The notes: generated by a model not told the origin, from the sequence alone. A stretch of 64,000 nucleotides of DNA from Actinacidiphila yanglinensis (GCF_900107965.1 NZ_FNVU01000017.1:1-64000); one strand, 5' to 3'. Positions 1-9,677 are shown, counted from the first letter of the stretch. Program-made: numbers and translations.

Positions 1-500
1 ACCTGTCGAAGGAACGGGACGCTCCACCACTGTGGTTATGGTCCTCCAAGACCGGTGCCACCCCCGACGATGTGAACCGCTTCTGGCAGGCATTCCTCCG
101 CCGCTTCGACCTGGAGCACACCTTCCGCTTCGCGAAGCAGACCCTCGGATGGACCACCCCGAAACTCCGCACCCCCGAGGCCGCGGACCGCTGGACCTGG
201 ATCCTGATCGTCGCTCACACCCAGCTCCGGCTCGCCCGGCCCCTCGCCGCGGACCTCCGCCAGCCCTGGGAGAAACCCGCCGCCTCCGGCCGGCTCACCC
301 CGGCCCGGGTCCGCCGGGGGTTCAGGAACATCCGCGCTCATCTCGCCTGCCCGGCCCGTGTTCCCAAACCCCGAGGGGCCGGTCCTGGACGGCCACCCGG
401 CGCCAAGAACAAGCACCGGGCACCCCGCTACGACGTCGGCAAAACCGTCAAACGCCCCGACACCCTCAAAGCCATCGGCAAGCCCGGAAGATCTTGGTAG
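1..500 (+). CDS. IS4-family DDE transposase, C-terminal part (5' end outside window)
   Basis: The frame is open from the first bases and ends with TAG at 498-500. The segment RRFDLEHTFRFAK carries the R-x3-E-x6-K part of the IS4-family YREK signature (a Phe stands where the Tyr is usual), which includes the catalytic Glu of the DDE triad. The C-terminus is basic, with a GRPPGAKN stretch resembling an AT-hook. About 165 residues are visible; the catalytic aspartates would lie upstream of the window. The element would act by cut-and-paste transposition. The gene lies in the same frame as the truncated regulator that follows, but is separated from it by its own stop. Whether the element is still mobile cannot be judged from this fragment. 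Confidence 0.8.
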   Translation, partial: LSKERDAPPLWLWSSKTGATPDDVNRFWQAFLRRFDLEHTFRFAKQTLGWTTPKLRTPEAADRWTWILIVAHTQLRLARPLAADLRQPWEKPAASGRLTPARVRRGFRNIRAHLACPARVPKPRGAGPGRPPGAKNKHRAPRYDVGKTVKRPDTLKAIGKPGRSW

Positions 501-510
501 ATAAAGAACA
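1..510 (+). mobile_element. Right-hand remnant of an IS4-type insertion element, cut by the window edge
   Basis: The segment encodes the C-terminal part of a DDE transposase and runs directly into the interrupted regulator that starts after about base 501. The left end lies outside the window, and I could not identify a terminal inverted repeat or target duplication, so the right boundary (between the transposase stop at 500 and the first regulator-like codons near 540) is approximate. Confidence 0.6.
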
Positions 511-527
511 AGCTGACGGTCGGTGCC

Positions 528-779
528 ATGCGCTACGTGACGGTCCAGGTACTCCCGTTGACATACGGTTCGCACGCTGGGTACGACGGCTCCATGACGG
601 TGCTGGAGACTCCGGAGCGGCGCCTGCTGGCCTACCTGGAGGCACAGGGCCACAGCTTCCTGGTCGAAGATTGCGACAAAGTCAGTGAACTCAACCAGCG
701 CTATGGGATGGTCCGTTCGCAGGCGCTTAGTGTGAGGGAGTCCGCGAAGGTGATCGAGCAGATGGCAGGAGAGCTATGA
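528..779 (+). pseudogene. Scr1-type regulator remnant (C-terminal DUF5753 domain), truncated by the insertion element
   Basis: The product begins MRYVTVQVLPL and continues into the C-terminal half of the DUF5753 ligand/partner domain typical of actinobacterial XRE regulators paired with DUF397 proteins. The usual protein is roughly 260-290 residues with an N-terminal helix-turn-helix; here only 83 residues remain and no DNA-binding domain precedes them, because transposase sequence sits immediately upstream. No convincing ribosome binding site precedes the ATG at 528. The stop overlaps the start of the next gene in an ATGA arrangement (776-779), so residual translation of this fragment could still couple to the DUF397 gene. 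I read it as a disrupted gene; a short expressed fragment is the alternative. Confidence 0.75.
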
Positions 780-1021
780 CCTCCGAGCTCAGCTGGTTCA
801 AGAGCAGCTACAGCGGAAGCGCGGGCGGCGCCTGCGTCGAAGTCGCCCTGGACTGGCGCAAGTCCAGCCACAGCGGCAGCGAGGGCGGGGAATGCGTCGA
901 GGTCGCGGCCTGCCCGCACACCGTCCACGTGCGGGACTCCAAGGACCCCAAGGGCCCCGCCCTCGCCTTCCCCGCCGACGCCTGGGTCGCCTTCGTGGCC
1001 TACGCCGCCGCGCGCGCGTAG
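776..1021 (+). CDS. DUF397 protein with a duplicated core motif
   Basis: An 81-residue protein of the DUF397 family, small partners of Scr1-like XRE regulators in Streptomyces. The family signature (W-x-KSS-x-SG-x-GG-x-CVEVA) occurs twice: residues about 6-23 (WFKSSYSGSAGGACVEVA) and about 26-43 (WRKSSHSGSEGGECVEVA). The usual C-terminal part VHVRDSKDP-x-GPAL follows once, so the N-terminal half looks internally duplicated. The ATG overlaps the stop of the broken regulator by 4 nt, with GGAG just upstream. DUF397/Scr1 pairs are discussed as toxin-antitoxin-like or developmental switches; with its partner truncated this copy is an orphan. The 3' end overlaps the opposite-strand membrane protein by 22 nt. 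Confidence 0.88.
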   Translation: MTSELSWFKSSYSGSAGGACVEVALDWRKSSHSGSEGGECVEVAACPHTVHVRDSKDPKGPALAFPADAWVAFVAYAAARA

Positions 1022-1329
1022 AAACGGACCACGTCGACCAGGGCCGTCACCAGGACCAGCACCACGGAGCACCCGAAACCGAGCAGCCCGGTCGCGATCC
1101 ACTCGACCGGACGCCAGTCCGTGCAGGCGAACAGCGGTGAGCAGCCGGGGTCCTGCGGAGTGACCGGCGGGCTCTTCATGCCGAGCCCGATGACGGCGCA
1201 GAACACGGAGACCACGCCCGCGGCGGACAGCAGGCTCCACCGGATCCACCGCGGGCCCCACCACGACACGATCCACCCGGCGGCGATCACCCCGGGCATG
1301 ACGAACACGTAGTCGCTGACTATTCCCAC
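1000..1329 (-). CDS. Small integral membrane protein, unknown function
   Basis: A 109-residue hydrophobic protein with three or four likely membrane segments (residues about 8-25, 30-50 and 78-105) and a loop containing two cysteines (CSPLFAC). It starts with GTG and has only a weak purine-rich sequence upstream. The 3' end overlaps the DUF397 gene tail to tail. I do not recognise the family. Its hydrophobic pattern and codon use are those of a real gene, but its neighbours do not indicate a function. Confidence 0.55.
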   Translation of the reverse strand: MGIVSDYVFVMPGVIAAGWIVSWWGPRWIRWSLLSAAGVVSVFCAVIGLGMKSPPVTPQDPGCSPLFACTDWRPVEWIATGLLGFGCSVVLVLVTALVDVVRFYARAAA

Positions 1330-1479
1330 ACCGCATCCCGCGACATCGAGTTCCGGCCGATCTGCCGTGGGGCGACGGCGGCCGCCCGTGCCGACCCACC
1401 CTACCGAGGGCTGCCCGACCGGCAGGCGTCCGGCCGATCCCCCGGCCGGACGCCCCGCGTCGTCCGGGCCCCACCTCCG

Positions 1480-2046
1480 CTAACCCGCGGGGGCGGCCTT
1501 GCGCAGCACCTCCAGGAACGCCCGCATCCAGGCCGGGTGGTCCGGCCAGGCGCGGGCCGAGACCAGGTTGCCGTTGACCACGGCCTCGCCGTCCTCGTAC
1601 TCCGCGCCGGCGTAGCCGATGTCGGGTTCGAGTGCGGGGTAGGCGGCCGTGCGGCGGCCGGACAGGGCGCCCGCGGCAGCGGAGATCAGCGGGCCGTGGC
1701 AGATCTGGGCGACCGGCTTGCCCTCGGCGAAGAAGTGCTCCACGATCCGCCGCAGCCGCGGGTCGTTGCGCAGGTACTCGGGCGCGCGTCCGCCCGGGAT
1801 GACCAGGGCGGCGTACCCGGCCGGGTCGACCTCGTCGAAGCCGAGGTCGGCGGGCCAGGTGTAGCCGGGCTTCTCGGTGTACGTGTCGAAGTCGTCGACG
1901 AAGTCGTGCACCACGAACTGGAGCTTCTTCTTCGTGGGCGCCGCGATGTCGACCGCGTAGCCCTCCTCCAGCAGCCGCTGGTAGGGGTACATGACTTCGA
2001 GGGACTCGGCGGCATCCCCGGTCACCAGAAGGATCTTCACCGTCAT
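1480..2046 (-). CDS. DJ-1/PfpI family protein (glutamine amidotransferase-like class I)
   Basis: A 188-residue cytoplasmic protein starting MTVKILLVTGD, the usual N-terminal beta strand of the DJ-1/PfpI superfamily. The nucleophile-elbow region is AQICHGP, with the conserved Cys and the following His, and GGRAPEYLR contributes the upstream loop. Members act as peptidases, glyoxalase III-like enzymes, chaperones or stress proteins, and the sequence alone does not separate these. I chose the ATG at 2046 because AAGGGAA lies about 8 nt upstream; an in-frame extension to 2151 is low-complexity and lacks homology. It lies alone between the membrane protein and the methyltransferase, with 120 nt to the latter. 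Confidence 0.9.
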   Translation of the reverse strand: MTVKILLVTGDAAESLEVMYPYQRLLEEGYAVDIAAPTKKKLQFVVHDFVDDFDTYTEKPGYTWPADLGFDEVDPAGYAALVIPGGRAPEYLRNDPRLRRIVEHFFAEGKPVAQICHGPLISAAAGALSGRRTAAYPALEPDIGYAGAEYEDGEAVVNGNLVSARAWPDHPAWMRAFLEVLRKAAPAG

Positions 2047-2166
2047 TGGTCGGATTCCCTTCGCTCCTCGGCACGCCGCTCCCGGCGCCCTCCCCCACGA
2101 TCCCGCAAACCGCCGCGAATGCCCCCGGCCGTTCAGGGCGTTTCGGATCACCGATTCCGGCCGGCC

Positions 2167-3144
2167 TCAGCCGACCTCGGCGACCAGCAGCCGCAGCCCG
2201 ACGTCGAGGTGCGGCTCCTCCCGCAGGTGCCCGTGCTCCCGGTCCCAGCTCCCCGTCTCCAGGTCGCGGGCGAGCCGGGCCACCACCTCCGCCACGCGTG
2301 CGGCGTCCATACGGGCGAAGCCGCTGGTGGCCGCGCGGGCGCCGGGGTCGAGCACCGCCTCGGGACGGTTCCAGAACGAGAGGATGAACCCGTCGGTGCA
2401 GTCCGCGGGAATCGGCACGGTGACCACCCGCGTCGGCGCCTTCAGTTCCCTGACCAGGCGGGCGATCGACGGGAACTCGTGCCGGTCGCGCGCGACCACC
2501 TCGGGGACGTAGTCCCGGAGCAGCCACATGTCCGACTCGACGTCGACGTCGATCGTCAGCAGCACGATCCGCCGGCGCGCGACCCGGACCAGTTCGGCGA
2601 GGCCGCGGTCCACGTCCGCCCAGTGGTGCATCGTCAGCACGGCCATGGCCGCGTCCGCGGTGCCGTCGGCCAGCGGCAGGCTCTCCGCGACCCCGAGGAC
2701 GGCCGGGGGCAGCGCCGGATCACGTTGCAGGGTCATCGCCGTCGACGGCTCGACGGGGATCACCGGGCGGTCCGTGGGCTCGTAGGACCCGGTGCCGGCG
2801 CCGACGTTGACCACCGTCCGGGCGTCGCCGAGCGCGGCGTGCACGGCGGCCTCGATGCGCGGGTCGGCCCGCCGGTAGGCGGCGTAGCCGCGGCCGATCG
2901 TGTCGTAGCGCACGCCCCCGGAGGACATCGCCGTCACCAGGGTCTTCAGCTGCGCCCACGACGCGAAGCCGTGCTCGCGGGCGACGACGAGCTGGGCGGC
3001 GGCCAGCGACCGGGTCAGACCGGGCGCGTGGGTGGCGAGGCGGGCGAGCGCCTCCGGCCGGTCGGCCCGCAGTTGCCGCAGCAACAGCTTGGCGTCGCGC
3101 CGGAGATGCTCCAGATCAGGACGGGCAGGCAGAGCAGAGGTCAC
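2167..3144 (-). CDS. Class I SAM-dependent methyltransferase with an N-terminal helical leader domain
   Basis: A 325-residue protein. Residues about 70-200 form a class I methyltransferase fold: motif I VVNVGAGTGSYEP, an acidic strand end at PVEPS, and MHHWADV followed by the post-motif strand RRRIVLLTIDVD. The first 65 residues (from PDLEHLRRDAK to FASWAQLKTLV) resemble the short helical leader found in actinobacteria in front of ankyrin-repeat and glyoxalase-type proteins, so this looks like a domain fusion. The substrate cannot be inferred; the C-terminal part resembles UbiE/small-molecule enzymes. The GTG start at 3144 has GGAAGG about 9 nt upstream. Confidence 0.85.
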   Translation of the reverse strand: MTSALPARPDLEHLRRDAKLLLRQLRADRPEALARLATHAPGLTRSLAAAQLVVAREHGFASWAQLKTLVTAMSSGGVRYDTIGRGYAAYRRADPRIEAAVHAALGDARTVVNVGAGTGSYEPTDRPVIPVEPSTAMTLQRDPALPPAVLGVAESLPLADGTADAAMAVLTMHHWADVDRGLAELVRVARRRIVLLTIDVDVESDMWLLRDYVPEVVARDRHEFPSIARLVRELKAPTRVVTVPIPADCTDGFILSFWNRPEAVLDPGARAATSGFARMDAARVAEVVARLARDLETGSWDREHGHLREEPHLDVGLRLLVAEVG

Positions 3145-3342
3145 GGTCGACCACCTTCCTGGTGCCTCGACGGGTCCGCGTCAGGTCGAGCACAGGAGGG
3201 TGGTGACGGAAGAAGGCCGAGCACGCCCCGGGGTGGGCGTGTCGCCCGATCTGCGGACCAGACGCGGCCCCGGCCGCGCTGACGCCCACAGTACAACGGC
3301 TCGCGCCCGGCCTCACCCGCGTTTCTTCTACCGCCCGTTGAC

Positions 3343-4821
3343 CTACTGGGGCGACGTGCCGAGCGCCGCGCCGCCGTTCACCGCGAGGTCCTTCGCACCG
3401 CCGGCCGGGGCGTCCTGGGGAGCCCGGTCACCGTGGGCGGCCCGGTCGTCCGGGGCGCGGCGGACCGTCGCGAAGACCACGGCCCCGCCGGCGAGGGCGG
3501 CCAGCGCGGAGGCCAGGAAGATCCGGTCGAGCCCGGAGGCGTAGGCCGCGTGGAGGTCACCGCCATGGGCGGTGACGTGGCGGAGCCTGGAGCTGAACAT
3601 CGAGCCGAACAGCGCGATGCCCAGGCTCATGCCCAGCTGCCGGAAGGTGTTGACGGCGCCGCCCGCCATCCCCGAGCGGTTCAGCGGGACCGCGTCGACC
3701 GCGGTGGAGACCAGCACCGGCATCGACAGCCCGACCCCGACACCGACCACGGCGAGCCCGGCGTACAGCGAGGCCGCGTGCGACCCGGCCGACACCGACT
3801 GCCACAGCAGGGCCGAACCCGCGGCGACCAGCACCAGCCCGCCGCCGATCGGCACCGCGGGCGCGAAGCGGTGGGCGTGCTTCCCGGCCACGGCGGCGAC
3901 CACGAAGGAGGCGCCGGCCAGCGGCATCAGCGCCAGGCCGCCGCGGATCGGGCTGAGGCCGAGCACGTTCTGGAGCCACAGCGAGACGTAGACCAGCCCG
4001 CTGAACGCGGCGGCCTGGTAGAGCAGGGAGGCCCCGAGCAGCCCGGAGAAGGTGGGCCGGCGCAGAAGCGACAGGTCCAGCATCGGGTGGGCGGAGCGCA
4101 GTTCGGCCACCACGAAGGCGACGGTGGCCACGGCGGCCACCACGAAGGACGTGAGGGTCGGACCGTCGGTCCAGCCGTGGTCGCCGCCCCGCATCAGCGC
4201 GTAGGTGAGCGCCGCGGCGGCCAGCGTGAAGGTGACGGCGCCCGGCACGTCCAGCCGGCCGGCGCCGCGGCGGCCCTCGGGCAGCACGCGCAGGGTCAGG
4301 ACCACGGCGACGACCGCGATCGGCAGGTTGACCAGGAAGATCGCCTGCCAGCCGAAGCCCTCCGTGAGCAGCCCGCCGAGCACCGGTCCGAGCGCGGCCG
4401 CGGCGCCGTTGACCGCGCCCCACACGCCGAAGGCGGTGCCGCGGTCGCGGCCGTGGTATGTCGTGGCGACCAGCGCGGCCGAGGTGGCGAACATCGCCGC
4501 GCCGCCGACGCCCTGCACCGCCCGCGCGGTGATCAGCGTCGCGGCGTTCGGCGAGAGCGCCGCCGCCAGCGAGGCCAGCGCGAAGATCACCAGGCCCACC
4601 ACGTAGAGCCTGCGGTGTCCGAAGAGGTCGGCGAGCGACCCGGCGGCGAGCAGCAGCGCGGCCAGCGCCAGGGCGTACATGTCCATCACCCATTGCAGGG
4701 AGGAGAAGGACGCGTTGAGGTCGGACGCCATGCTCGGCAGCGCGACGTTCACGATGGTGACGTCGACCAGCAGGATGAAGGCGCCCAGGCAGATCGCCAC
4801 GAGGGGCAGCCACTTGCGCAT
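3343..4821 (-). CDS. DHA2-family MFS multidrug exporter
   Basis: A 492-residue membrane protein with about 14 predicted membrane segments, matching the DHA2 (EmrB/QacA) drug:proton antiporters. Motif D1 is near the start (LVDVTIVNVALP), motif A is GSLADLFGHRR, and motif C-like sequence is near GPVLGGLLTEGFGWQAIF. The C-terminal 40 residues are hydrophilic and probably cytoplasmic. The ATG at 4821 has GGAG 8 nt upstream. It is divergent from the Lrp regulator at 4983, sharing a 161-bp region, so control by that regulator is likely. The substrate is unknown. Confidence 0.93.
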   Translation of the reverse strand: MRKWLPLVAICLGAFILLVDVTIVNVALPSMASDLNASFSSLQWVMDMYALALAALLLAAGSLADLFGHRRLYVVGLVIFALASLAAALSPNAATLITARAVQGVGGAAMFATSAALVATTYHGRDRGTAFGVWGAVNGAAAALGPVLGGLLTEGFGWQAIFLVNLPIAVVAVVLTLRVLPEGRRGAGRLDVPGAVTFTLAAAALTYALMRGGDHGWTDGPTLTSFVVAAVATVAFVVAELRSAHPMLDLSLLRRPTFSGLLGASLLYQAAAFSGLVYVSLWLQNVLGLSPIRGGLALMPLAGASFVVAAVAGKHAHRFAPAVPIGGGLVLVAAGSALLWQSVSAGSHAASLYAGLAVVGVGVGLSMPVLVSTAVDAVPLNRSGMAGGAVNTFRQLGMSLGIALFGSMFSSRLRHVTAHGGDLHAAYASGLDRIFLASALAALAGGAVVFATVRRAPDDRAAHGDRAPQDAPAGGAKDLAVNGGAALGTSPQ

Positions 4822-4946
4822 GGGTGGGACTCCGTTCCGGTTTCCGGGGTGGTTCGGGGTGGTGCGGCGAGAGGTGCACGGGAGTGCACCGGTGGTGACC
4901 GCTTCACGATGCCCACGGCTCGCGGCGAACCCCAGCCACGGCGGCC

Positions 4947-4976
4947 TTGGCGGCGTATTCCGACATCGCCTAGCCT
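4947..4976 (+). promoter_or_regulatory. Promoter of the Lrp-type gene, leaderless arrangement
   Basis: TTGGCG (4947-4952), an 18-nt spacer and TAGCCT (4971-4976) form a sigma-70-type promoter. The GTG start codon at 4983 follows the -10 box after 6 nt, so transcription should begin at or next to the start codon. Confidence 0.6.
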
Positions 4977-4982
4977 GGAGCG

Positions 4983-6029
4983 GTGGAATCCGACGTCTCC
5001 TCCGGCGGCAACCCCGGCTCTGACACCGACCCGGACGCGGCCTGGAGCCCCCTGGCCGCCCTCGACGCCCTCGACCGGCAGATCGTGCACGCGCTGCAGG
5101 TCGACGGCCGGGCGCCCTTCAACCGGCTCGCGCAGGTGCTGGGCGTCTCGGACCAGACCGTCGCCCGCCGGTACGCCCGGCTGCGGCGCGAGGGCGCGGT
5201 GCGGGTGCTCGGGCTGACCGACCCGCTCCGGCTCGGCCTGACCCCCTGGCTGGTCCGGGTGCGCTGCACGCCCGACGCGGCCGCCTCGATCGGCGAGGCG
5301 CTGGCCCGGCGCACCGACACCCGCTGGGTGAGCCTGACCTCCGGCGGCACCGAGATCTTCTGCGTCACCCACGCCGCGCGGGCCGGGGAGGCCGACGCGC
5401 TGCTGCTGCAGAAACTGCCGCGCACGCCACGGGTGGTGGGGGTCGCCGCGCACGCACTGCTGCACGTCTTCTTCGGCGGGGACCACAGCCCCGTCAGCCG
5501 CACCGGCCCGCTCGGGCCCGACGAGATCCGCGCGCTGACCGCGCCGGACGCCCCCGCCCGGCCGCCGGACACCTCCGAGCCGGTCCGGCTCGGCCCCGCC
5601 GACCACCGGATGCTGGAGGTTCTGGCGATCGACGGGCGCACCTCGGCGGCCGACCTCGCGACCGCCACGGGCTGGTCGCAGACCACCGTACGGCGCCGGC
5701 TGTCGGAGCTGCGGTCGTGCGGGGCGCTCTACTACGACCTGGACTTCGGCGGCGGCCGGCTCTTTCCCGAACTGCGCACCGGGCTCTGGCTGGAGGTCGA
5801 TCCGGCGTGCCTGGCGGAGGTGGGGGCGGCGCTGGCCGGGCACCACCAGATCGCCTTCGCGGCGGCGATCACCGGGAACGCGAATGTGTACGCGTCGCTC
5901 ACCTGCAAGGATCCGGAGGCGCTGTACCGGTATCTCACCGGCCCCATCGCAGCGTTGCCCGGTTTGCGCCGGACCGAGACGGCGCCGATCCACCGTCTCC
6001 TCAAGGGCGCGGGCCCCTTCCCCCTCTGA
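4983..6029 (+). CDS. Lrp/AsnC-family regulator with two HTH-ligand modules
   Basis: A 348-residue regulator of the tandem Lrp type. The first AsnC-type helix-turn-helix is at residues about 20-70 (LDRQIVHALQVDGR to DQTVARRYARL), followed by an alpha/beta ligand-binding (RAM-like) region. A second helix-turn-helix lies at about residues 205-245 (DHRMLEVLAIDGRT to TTVRRRLSELR), with a second RAM-like region to the C-terminus. Single-module Lrp proteins are about 150 residues, so this is a duplicated architecture, common in streptomycetes. It is leaderless and divergent from the DHA2 exporter at 3343-4821, which is its most likely target. Such proteins usually sense amino acids or related small molecules; the ligand here is unknown. 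Confidence 0.9.
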   Translation: MESDVSSGGNPGSDTDPDAAWSPLAALDALDRQIVHALQVDGRAPFNRLAQVLGVSDQTVARRYARLRREGAVRVLGLTDPLRLGLTPWLVRVRCTPDAAASIGEALARRTDTRWVSLTSGGTEIFCVTHAARAGEADALLLQKLPRTPRVVGVAAHALLHVFFGGDHSPVSRTGPLGPDEIRALTAPDAPARPPDTSEPVRLGPADHRMLEVLAIDGRTSAADLATATGWSQTTVRRRLSELRSCGALYYDLDFGGGRLFPELRTGLWLEVDPACLAEVGAALAGHHQIAFAAAITGNANVYASLTCKDPEALYRYLTGPIAALPGLRRTETAPIHRLLKGAGPFPL

Positions 6030-6054
6030 GCCCTCCCGCCGCAACAGTTCAGGC

Positions 6055-6212
6055 CGCGCCTACCCGCGCCCCCTGGTCGGTGACCCTCTTTTCGCGGAGG
6101 GACCCGCACAAACCCAGGGGCGCGGGGAACTGCGCGAGCAACCCACCACCGGCAGGTGGTCCCTCAACCGGCAGGACGGGGCAGCCGGGTGGGTCAGGGG
6201 CACCCGGGAGGG
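6055..6212. repeat. Palindromic GC-rich intergenic repeat, copy A
   Basis: This fills the convergent gap between the Lrp gene and era. It contains the family core CAGGGGCGCGGGGAACTG (core 6115-6137), preceded by the TTTCGCGGAGGGA motif and followed by an imperfect palindrome around CCACCACCGGCAGGTGGT. Its right arm matches the left end of copy B in reverse orientation. The outer edge runs into the TGA stop of era at 6213-6215. It may act as a bidirectional terminator. Confidence 0.8.
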
Positions 6213-7175
6213 TCAGAAGCCGAGCTTGCGGAGCTGCTTGGGGTCGCGCTGCCAGTCCTTCGCCACCTTGACATGAAGATCGAGGAACACCGGCGTACCC
6301 AGCAACCCCTCGATCTGGTGGCGGGACTTCATCCCGACCTCCTTGAGGCGGGCGCCCTTGGGGCCGATGATGATCCCCTTCTGGCTGGGCCGCTCGATGT
6401 AGAGGTTCGCGTGGATGTCGAGCAGCGGCCGGTCCGCGGGCCGCCCCTCGCGCGGGATCATCTCCTCGACCACCACCGCGATGGAGTGCGGGAGTTCGTC
6501 CCGTACCCCTTCGAGCGCGGCCTCGCGGATCAGCTCGGCGACCATCACCTGCTCGGGCTCGTCGGTGAGGTCCCCCTCCGCGTAGAGCTGGGGGCCCTCC
6601 GGCAGGAGCGGGACGAGCAGGTCGGCGAGCAGGCCGACCTGGGTGTCGCCGACCGCCGAGACCGGCACGATCTCGGCCCATTCGAGCCCGATCTCCTGGC
6701 CGAGCCGGTCGACCGCGATGAGCTGCCGGGCGAGCTGGTCGGCGTCGACCAGGTCGGTCTTGGTGACGATCGCCACCTTCGGGGTCTTCCTGATCCCGGC
6801 CAGCTCGCGCGCGATGAAGGTGTCGCCCGGGCCGAGCTTCTGGTCGGCGGGCAGGCAGAAGCCGATCACGTCGACCTCCGCCCACGTGGTGCGGACCACG
6901 TCGTTGAGCCGCTCGCCGAGCAGGGTGCGCGGCTTGTGCAGCCCGGGGGTGTCCACCAGGATCAGCTGCGCGTCGGGCCGGTGCACGATCCCGCGCACGG
7001 TGTGCCGGGTGGTCTGCGGCCGGTTGGAGGTGATGGCCACCTTCTGGCCGACCAGAGCGTTCGTGAGGGTGGACTTGCCGGCGTTGGGGCGGCCGACGAA
7101 GCAGGCGAAGCCGGACCGGTGCGGCGACATGCCGGCGGGCCCGGCGGTTCCGGCGGAGGGGGTACGAGCGCTCAT
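6213..7175 (-). CDS. era: GTPase Era
   Basis: A 320-residue ribosome-assembly GTPase that binds the 3' end of 16S rRNA. The G motifs are in order: G1 GRPNAGKST, G2 region RPQTTRH, G3 DTPGLHK, G4 TKTD and G5 VSA. The C-terminal KH domain is recognised by IIIGPKGARLKEVG. Of two ATGs three codons apart I chose 7175 because GGGGAG lies 10 nt upstream, while the ATG at 7184 is almost on top of it. The stop lies at the edge of intergenic repeat A. In streptomycetes era usually neighbours the small cytidine-deaminase-like gene; here an amtB-glnB pair lies between them. Confidence 0.97.
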   Translation of the reverse strand: MSARTPSAGTAGPAGMSPHRSGFACFVGRPNAGKSTLTNALVGQKVAITSNRPQTTRHTVRGIVHRPDAQLILVDTPGLHKPRTLLGERLNDVVRTTWAEVDVIGFCLPADQKLGPGDTFIARELAGIRKTPKVAIVTKTDLVDADQLARQLIAVDRLGQEIGLEWAEIVPVSAVGDTQVGLLADLLVPLLPEGPQLYAEGDLTDEPEQVMVAELIREAALEGVRDELPHSIAVVVEEMIPREGRPADRPLLDIHANLYIERPSQKGIIIGPKGARLKEVGMKSRHQIEGLLGTPVFLDLHVKVAKDWQRDPKQLRKLGF

Positions 7176-7271
7176 GGCCCCCATTCTCCCCGATACCGCA
7201 GAGGTGTACGGACACCGCTCGATCGAGCGGCCCCGGCCCCGGCCCGGGCCCCGGCGGGACGTGAGGAGCCG

Positions 7272-7327
7272 GAAACGCGGCGGCAACACGAAACACCGCG
7301 GAAACACGTACGCCCACGTCCGGTAAC
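7272..7327 (+). promoter_or_regulatory. Candidate GlnR operator before amtB
   Basis: GlnR half-sites in Streptomyces follow gTnAc-n6-GaAAc. Here GAAAC (7290-7294), six bases, then GAAAC (7301-7305) fit that layout, and GTAAC at 7323-7327 lies exactly three 11-nt steps from the first; the position between them (7312) is degenerate. A second pair, GAAAC (7272-7276) n6 GCAAC (7283-7287), lies just upstream. Nitrogen control of amtB by GlnR is established in S. coelicolor; binding here is inferred. Confidence 0.5.
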
Positions 7328-7374
7328 GCGTACGCCCGACGCTCGTGCTAGCCGCCGACCGAAGGGACCCCTCC

Positions 7375-9116
<1,742 letters not shown>

Positions 9117-9157
9117 CGGACGCTCCCGCGCCCACCGCCTCCACGGCGCGAGGGACT

Positions 9158-9174
9158 GCCCCGGGACCCGGGGC
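9158..9174. terminator. Hairpin between convergent glnB and the cytidine-deaminase-like gene
   Basis: GCCCC (9158-9162) pairs with GGGGC (9170-9174) around a GC-rich loop. There is no T-tract, as is usual for streptomycete terminators. It could serve both convergent genes. Confidence 0.4.
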
Positions 9175-9179
9175 CCGGC

Positions 9180-9551
9180 TCAGCCGGCGGTGACGGTGAG
9201 CCGCAGGGTGCCGTCCGGGCCGGCGAGCAGCAGCGGCGTGTCCGGGCCGCCCAGGTCGCGGACGGCGGCACGGTCGGCGTCCGCCGGGGCCTCGGCCGCG
9301 GTGACCACCGCGGCCGCCTCCAGCGACTTCGCACCGCTGGCCACGGCCATCGCGACCGCGGTCTGCAGCGCCGTCAGCGGCAGGGACGGGAGGTCCACCG
9401 TGCCGGCCACGTAGGTACGCCCGGTCTCGTCGCGGACGGCGGCGCCCTCCGGCACACCGTTGCGGGCCCGGGCGGACCTGGCGAGGGTGAGGAGCTTGCG
9501 GTCCTCGGGGTTCTCGGGGGCGGCGGGCGGCTGCGTCTGCGGCTCGGTCAT
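9180..9551 (-). CDS. Cytidine-deaminase-like protein lacking the zinc-binding motifs
   Basis: A 123-residue protein. LLTLARSARARNGVPEGAAVRDETGRTYVAGTV and LTALQTAVAMAVASGA follow the cytidine deaminase fold and match the small protein commonly annotated as cytidine deaminase beside era in streptomycetes. The catalytic H-A-E and P-C-x-x-C zinc ligands of true cytidine deaminases are absent: no Cys and no His occur in the protein from the chosen start. It is therefore unlikely to deaminate cytidine, and a structural or ligand-binding role is more plausible. The start at 9551 is chosen by similarity; an upstream ATG at 9560 is possible and no clear ribosome binding site favours either. Confidence 0.8.
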   Translation of the reverse strand: MTEPQTQPPAAPENPEDRKLLTLARSARARNGVPEGAAVRDETGRTYVAGTVDLPSLPLTALQTAVAMAVASGAKSLEAAAVVTAAEAPADADRAAVRDLGGPDTPLLLAGPDGTLRLTVTAG

Positions 9552-9677
9552 ACGCGCGATCATAGGACGTTCACCGCACAGGCCGACCCGAGGCGCCGTC
9601 ACTCTTCGTCACCAAAGATGCGCACGCGGCGACCGCCGCCTAACCTCTTCAGGAGCAATGCCCTCTTCTGAGGAGAT

